From: Polytrichum commune
Lineage: Eukaryota; Streptophyta; Polytrichopsida; Polytrichales; Polytrichaceae
NCBI GenBank assembly: GCA_950295325.1
Contig: OX485803.1
Coordinates: 66,543,554-66,607,553, forward strand
Direction: 5' to 3'
Length of the DNA stretch: 64,000 nt
Part shown: piece after piece, positions 58,683 through 64,000 of the stretch
Numbering within the stretch: the stretch's first letter is position 1
How the letters are laid out: every line of letters begins with the position of its first letter
The notes under the pieces: model-generated
What the model was told of the DNA's origin: nothing
What the model saw: the letters and a program-made list of their open reading frames with translations, nothing else
Databases searched by the model: none
Position numbers and translations under genes: made by a program

Positions 58683-58872
58683 CGGGGAGATTTCTGGGCA
58701 TGATGGTCCAAATCCAAGTGTTTCCAACTCCAGCCAGTTACATGTTTGGATCTTTCAGGGTTTTAAAACTAATTTGAAATATATATCATAGATTCCTCTA
58801 TAATGATCAGTAATTTTCCTGCATTCTTGAACCTCAACCAGTTCATCTGTAACTAGCATTCGGTTCTCCCCG
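58683..58872 (+). mobile_element. Family G miniature element just after laccase 2
   Basis: It starts CGGGGAGATTTCTGGGCATG and ends CATTCGGTTCTCCCCG, with inner AAGTGTTTCCAACTCCAGCC and CCTCAACCAGTTCATCTGTA. It begins 42 bases after the stop codon, so it probably lies within or at the end of the transcript's 3' untranslated region. Confidence 0.8.
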
Positions 58873-59530
58873 TTTGGAAAATATTACTGCCCAAAAAAAT
58901 TACCCCGAGACATGTATAGATCTCACCTTGACTGTATTACATAGCACGTGAGACTTTACTCAACCCAAACTGGCACTGGGACAAGTCTTCTGGAACTTTG
59001 GACACACCATTGCTGCTCCCAACGTGCAATATTAATCTGGTCGTGCAAAACTTCCTCACTGACATGTGTTGGAATATGTGCGAAATTAGGGCGAATATAT
59101 GGTACGGTACTGGAATAAGTCTGTCAGCAGGGCTGGTAGGTGCATGTGGCTTGGGCAGTGTTGTGATGGCTCAACCTCAATTTCAGGGCAGCTCAAAAGT
59201 TTTTGGACCGCCCGAAGAAGGGGAGGTGGGGGAAAGAAAAGAAAAACTCAGTGTTGTTTTCAAGGATTATAGTTTCATTCATCATGGACACTGATTAGAT
59301 TGTTTCCTTGGGTCATCAACTTTGATCACCTCTAAATGGCCATAGTCTTAATATTTTTACATGTTTTGGTTCTTTTCTTTAGTTGTGTATGATTTGGAAT
59401 TTGATCTATAATAACGTGATTGCACTAGAAAACATCCTAGTGTAGTAATCAGTAATGAGCATTTATCTTATAATGGTTAAGGAACTATGAGAAGGGAAAT
59501 TTTTTAATTCTTGGTTCTCATGACCAAATT
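58873..59530. other. 3' flank of laccase gene 2
   Basis: No gene is recognised. A 98-codon open frame at 58998-59294 has no known motif. Confidence 0.4.
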
Positions 59531-60215
59531 CCCTAGGGGGTGGACTCATCAATTGAAACCTTAATGACGTGGGAGGGCCACTATGAAAATAACCTCTATA
59601 TATGATAAACCTATAGAGAAAAAAAAATGTGTATTACATATGAATGGAAGGCTAGAGAACGGACTCACAGAAATATATTGATCTTTTAAATTTAGTGTGA
59701 TAAATGCCTAGCTCCACTACATCTACAAAATACAAATCGACCTTTATTACATATACAACCAACTTTTACTTTCCAATGTAGAAGTCATTGAACATTTTTC
59801 CATCCATAGGGATGTCACTTAATGATTGCACCAATCAAACAAAGATAAGAACACAATAAGTTAGCCATGATCCAGAGAATGAAATTGAAGGGAATCGATG
59901 AGCACTCCAATTTGAGGCATTGGATGGTAAAAACCTAGAACTCACATGCAAACCCAAACAAGAATGGATATGGTAGTTATTGGGGGATCTTATCATATAA
60001 AAATAATGGATGAAGACATAAAATGGATGAAACCAACACAACTAATGGCATTGTTTGTACCTCAAGGCCCCCTACTATACATCTACTTTTGCCTCAAAAT
60101 TTTAATATTTTTTTTAGATTTACACAATAATGAAAATCAATACATTTTCTTCATGTATACTATGCATAATAATGCCTTAAACAATACTTCTTCCTATACC
60201 CACTTTAGGCAATAT
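59531..60215 (-). mobile_element. Family C element, reversed copy
   Basis: It starts CTAGGGGGTGGACTCATCAA and matches the copy at 9043 in reverse through GGGCCACTATGAAAATAACC, CAACAAGAATGGATATGG-like and CATCTACTTTTGCCTCAAAA. The far end, near ACTTCTTCCTATACCCACTT, is imperfect. Confidence 0.65.
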
Positions 60216-60463
60216 ATTTTGAAATACCATTGGTCAAATGCATTGCCAATTTTCACCCCAATGTTCTCGTTCTCTAACATCTTATGTAAATGTTGAATGC
60301 AAGCTTGAGGATCTTTGACAAATTCTTTGGACATCCATGGGAGAGCCACGTTAGTGATGAGAATGTACAATCCACTTATTTTGATATAAGCAAACGGGGG
60401 ATGAATGTTTGCAAGGTTGCCATTAGGAAACTTTAGCTTGGCCTTATTTTACTCACGCCTATT
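60216..60463. other. Intergenic, no gene recognised
   Basis: Nothing assignable. Confidence 0.4.
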
Positions 60464-61718
60464 TTAAAATCTCCTTACAGGTGAGGTTGTATATTGCGCG
60501 GGGTTGATCAACACACCTAGAAATATGATCCAGAACGGCCCTTCATAAGACGTTGTGCCCAGAGATTTGCATTTTACCTCCTTGAAAATTTGTGAATTAA
60601 TTGCGGGCGTGCCCGAGTCATCAATGGCTTCTTTTGCCAAAAGCACTTCATATTATTCTTGACAGTTTGCATCCACGGAATCTCCACTATCGTCATGTCC
60701 TTTAAGGTCATGTGGTTCTTCACATTCTTCAAACTTCACATGCTAAAGGACAAACTTCATCTTCCGCTTTGGTTTGCTATGTGACGACGATCTTTGAGAT
60801 TTGAGGGATGCCTTCACAGCCAGATTGTGATATTTGGGGGAGAGAAGTTCAATGGCATATGTTGCCTATATTTTCATAGGTGCATATAGTTTTTACACTA
60901 TATTGAGCTGGTAAATATTTTTATATTTCTCAGAAATCATGTGAAGTTCTCTATGGTTGTTTTTCTCCCACTTTGGATTCATCTTCAACAATGCATGCTC
61001 ATTGTATACCTTACATAGGTTAAACATTATATAAAAAGATGTCATGTTCTTGTGTTTATGTATTTCTTTACAATATATACAAGAGAATGAATACATTTTG
61101 TTGTTCAACCTTATGGTAATCACCCTAAACTCCCAATACACCTCAAGTGTGAGTGTTTTATACTCTGCTCCAAAAACAACGTTGCACAAGGTTATCCGTT
61201 GTGTATCATAGTGCACCTATAAATATGTTGTCCTGCAAACAACTATTACAACGACAAAGCCATATAAGTAGATATTACATATGAAAACGTAATGAAAAAA
61301 ATCCAAAACCAAACATTAAAGCTTTGTTGAGGTTTTTTTGGTGTTATACAATAATATTTGCAGGATATTATGTTAAGACCAAATGTACAAATTATCTTCA
61401 AATTGACTCCAACATGAAGACCGCGATAAGTGCGAGATGACTTGACCCAAGAAATGTGAGAGGAGGAAGTAGTGACGACCTTGAACTAAACCAAAAAGAT
61501 GAACAAGAAAATATTGAAATGATCTCACCCCATCTTGCCAACCAACATTGTAAAAAAAAAACAAGATGCACAAACTTCACACACCCGAGGAGCTTGATTA
61601 TTCGAGGATCCTCGACCACATGCAAGCGATGATCCAAAGCCTTTGCAACAAACCTAGCAATTGTCCAGGACACATGCACTCCAACTCCTAGTGCCATATC
61701 TTGCGATTCAACACTCAT
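60464..61718 (-). pseudogene. Degenerate coding remnants, family unknown
   Basis: Minus-strand stretches with protein-like composition lie at 61718-61560 (a Met start followed by VHVSWTIARFVAKALDH), 61216-60893 (RITLCNVVFGAEYKTLTLEV, YKEIHKH-like and WEKNNHRELHMISEKYKN) and 60890-60464 (AIELLSPKYHNLAVKASLKS, KEAIDDSGTPAINSQIFKEV). Stops and gaps separate them. No domain is recognised. The style resembles the remnant at 29385-31754, but no shared segment is evident. A decayed transposon gene is the best guess. Confidence 0.35.
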
Positions 61719-63334
61719 TTATGTCTCTACTGTAACACCTCTGTCCCTACACCTCTTAGTTTCTGCTCACATCAGTACAACCATTACCACAACAACAACA
61801 CGTTGCCAATACCTGATGAGCTTCTAGCATATAAATAGGTGGACATATGTGGTCTACACCAAAATCAAAGGTACATTTCAAAGAAACAAATGCTAGATAT
61901 AAAGGTAATTATCAACTTTCAAAGAGAAAGAAAAGAAAGTGGAAATACCAGCAATGGCTCTCTATTCTAGGTAAAGCATAATATTTGCACATGATAAAGC
62001 ATCAAGCAAAGCCTCACTTGTATGGTTATAGAACAAGCTTGTCATAGACACATTCACTATTGATCTAGTTACCATTTCACTTGCACGACAAAACATAAAA
62101 AACTTTACACAAACCTCCAGCTAAAATAAATGTGAAAAAATGAAATGTGTGAAAAAACATACATGCTTAGTATTCAATGATTCTCCTTTTTGCAACACCA
62201 ATGCTTGTGTACTCACACAGGAGCACCACGGCTTTGGTAATGCCTCTTTTTTATTGTTAGCTAGTAAGGAACCTTTTGCAAGGAAAATGTGACTACCACA
62301 CCAACTGCAACAATGCCAATTCCAATTGCTATTCACACCTCAGGTTTCCAAGGTTTTTTGTCAACATAAATTTGTGTTGGCTCCAAAGGCTCAAGTGATG
62401 AAGTAGCTTCACTAGATGATCCAGATGTTATACACCTAACTTTAGTCCCACCTAGCCCCTGCCTATATACACCACAATACCCAAACTACATAACTTGTTC
62501 AACCCACCACCCAGTTTCTCAAGAAATCTTGTTTCGATGTTTTGTTCCACATACAACAAACTTCAAAAAATTGCGGAACCAAAATTGTGACCAAATCTTT
62601 GCTCCGAAGACCATATATGAAGGAACATTCAAAGATTGTGATGGAAGGAAGAAAAGAGAAATAGATATTCTGTCAAAAATTTGCACCTCGCAGACCTAAA
62701 TCCTAAACCTACATCCACATACCTCAAGACTTGAAACTTGACCTGCATCCTGTTAGTATGCTCACCATATCCTAGTTCAGCTAACATCTAAAAGTAAGCA
62801 ATTACATTGATGCACAAAATGGGAGAAAATATATATTGGAGGAGGCAAGGTTTAGGATTACCTAGGGCACTATATATAACTGGTGGCAAGAATAGAGACA
62901 TAGGTATTAGCAGTCCCATTCCACCTCCCCCTTTATCATCGCTTGTGATACCCTAGATGGCGAGGATTCAGGAACACTCAATCTCACAACACATCTAATA
63001 TGTCACTCAATCTATCTCCAAGTGTTTAATCCATCACCTAACATGTCTAATCTCTCACCAATCCTATAACAATCATTCTCAAATCATTGATCCTCACCAA
63101 ACAAATACAATGATGAGAAAGATTTGCCCTTGAGAGTGAAAGATCGCCATGAATGACACCAACGCTAAACCCTGGCAAGACAACCATCCTCGAAGGACTA
63201 AACCCTAAACCCTCAAATGACGCAACCCACACCCTAGCGCATCCTTCCGTCATTCCTTCCTTTTCGTCCATCGGTGACCAGGGTAACATGTCAGTTGCAT
63301 CGGGGGGCATGCAACTTGCTTTTTGACTTGACAT
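61719..63334. other. Intergenic, no gene recognised
   Basis: A short telomere-like CTAAACCCTAAACCCT tract lies near 63199-63214. Short open frames have no known motif. Confidence 0.45.
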
Positions 63335-63390
63335 GCCCCCTATAAGTTCGTGGGGGGGGGGGGGGGGTCTTCAACGTCCCCCATGGAGAA
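63335..63390. repeat. Lone terminus of family D
   Basis: It reads like the right end of 2620-3191: GACATGCCCCCTATAAGTTC, a run of about 15 G, then CAACGTCCCCCATGG. No matching left end was found nearby. Confidence 0.5.
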
Positions 63391-63429
63391 ATCATGATCA
63401 CAACATTGTTATTCCGAAGTTAGTAAACT

Positions 63430-63966
63430 CACGGGTAGATCACTTAGTGCATTTAAAAAATGACGTGCGGCATAATATAGAGAGGATTAAAATCATTTGA
63501 AATAAAAATGATAAAGGAATTCCAAATAATGAAGGGGCCATTAAATGTAGACAATCCCATTATAAGTAAGTTAGATGGACATAAAACGTGGGCCATTCTT
63601 TTTTTGTAAAATTAATATAGGGGCTGAAGATAAGGATCCTAGAAGGTATGTTTAGTATGGTATGTAAATGGGTTTAGGACTCACGGGGATGTTTGCACCC
63701 TTCTTTGTTTCCATGCTTTCCCTCAACACTCATCAATTGCGTTAGGAAGTAGATTAGCTTTTATTACTGAAAAGGAATATAGAGTACAAAAAATTGCAGT
63801 GACTTGGATAATATAAGTAAGGAAGGGTGCAAACGAATGGGCCATTTTTGAAATTTAAGTAATTATAGGGAGGTTTTAATTCAGCCCTTGAAGGTAAATA
63901 GCCCCAAAACAAAAAAACCCCAGCCGCACGTGGTGCACAAAAATGCCTTAGAGTGATCTACCCGTG
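63430..63966. mobile_element. 537-bp non-autonomous element with 8-bp target duplication
   Basis: AGTAAACT stands at 63422-63429 and 63967-63974. The ends are perfect inverses over CACGGGTAGATCACT. The interior near both ends matches the 1.9-kb element at 35937-37842: CACTTAGTGCATTT, GAATTCCAAATAA-like and GCACGTG(G/A)TGCACAAAA. There is no transposase frame, so it is likely a deletion derivative of that family. Confidence 0.85.
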
Positions 63967-64000
63967 AGTAAACTCCTCATACAGCCACGACATTACCAAA

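Overview
The window looks like nuclear DNA of a land plant. It is AT-rich and gene-poor, and the genes have several introns with ordinary GT/AG junctions. It holds short TTTAGGG-type telomere-like tracts, a typical plant Stowaway element, and many small transposons lying inside one another. The lineage (angiosperm, gymnosperm or fern) cannot be fixed from the sequence alone.

Only two genes look intact. Both are on the + strand and both encode laccase-like multicopper oxidases. Gene 1 (21049-26821) has 7 exons and 608 residues. Gene 2 (53474-58640) has 7 exons and 612 residues. The first four exons are identical in length and every intron phase is shared, so they are tandem duplicates. Both keep the four copper-binding motifs. 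Both also have an N-terminal hydrophobic signal-anchor-like segment, a methionine at the usual axial position of the type 1 copper, and a basic C-terminal tail ending in F-(L/I)-K-x-x-L-x-G. Similarity in the 5' flanks (around 19380-19690 and 48950-49270) suggests the duplicated block began well upstream of the genes. The two now lie 26.7 kb apart.

Region 1-21 kb is repeats: terminal-inverted-repeat (TIR) elements, a broken pogo/Tigger-like DDE transposase (6.1-8.9 kb) with a 412-bp element inserted in it, several copies of a roughly 200-bp family with CGGGGAGA ends, and a nested palindrome / hAT-like element / GC-rich minisatellite block (15.9-17.1 kb). A 1.27-kb element (17.2-18.5 kb) has the ends of the CGGGGAGA family and a scrap of hAT transposase C-terminus.

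Region 27-53 kb, between the laccases, holds degenerate minus-strand coding scraps (29.4-31.8 kb), a tandem repeat with telomere-like palindromes (34.4 kb), and a 1.9-kb element with an 8-bp target duplication and transposase remnants (35.9-37.8 kb). It also holds several CACTAAAT-ended miniature elements, a Stowaway element, and a long open hAT transposase frame of 559 codons (46855-48534, minus). Region 58.6-64 kb is again repeats and degenerate coding scraps, ending in a complete 537-bp element that is a short relative of the 1.9-kb one.

The informative parts are the laccase pair, the decoy copies of an exon-3 splice junction in an intron of gene 1, the duplicated promoter-proximal segment of gene 2, and a set of mobile elements whose insertion order can be read from target duplications.
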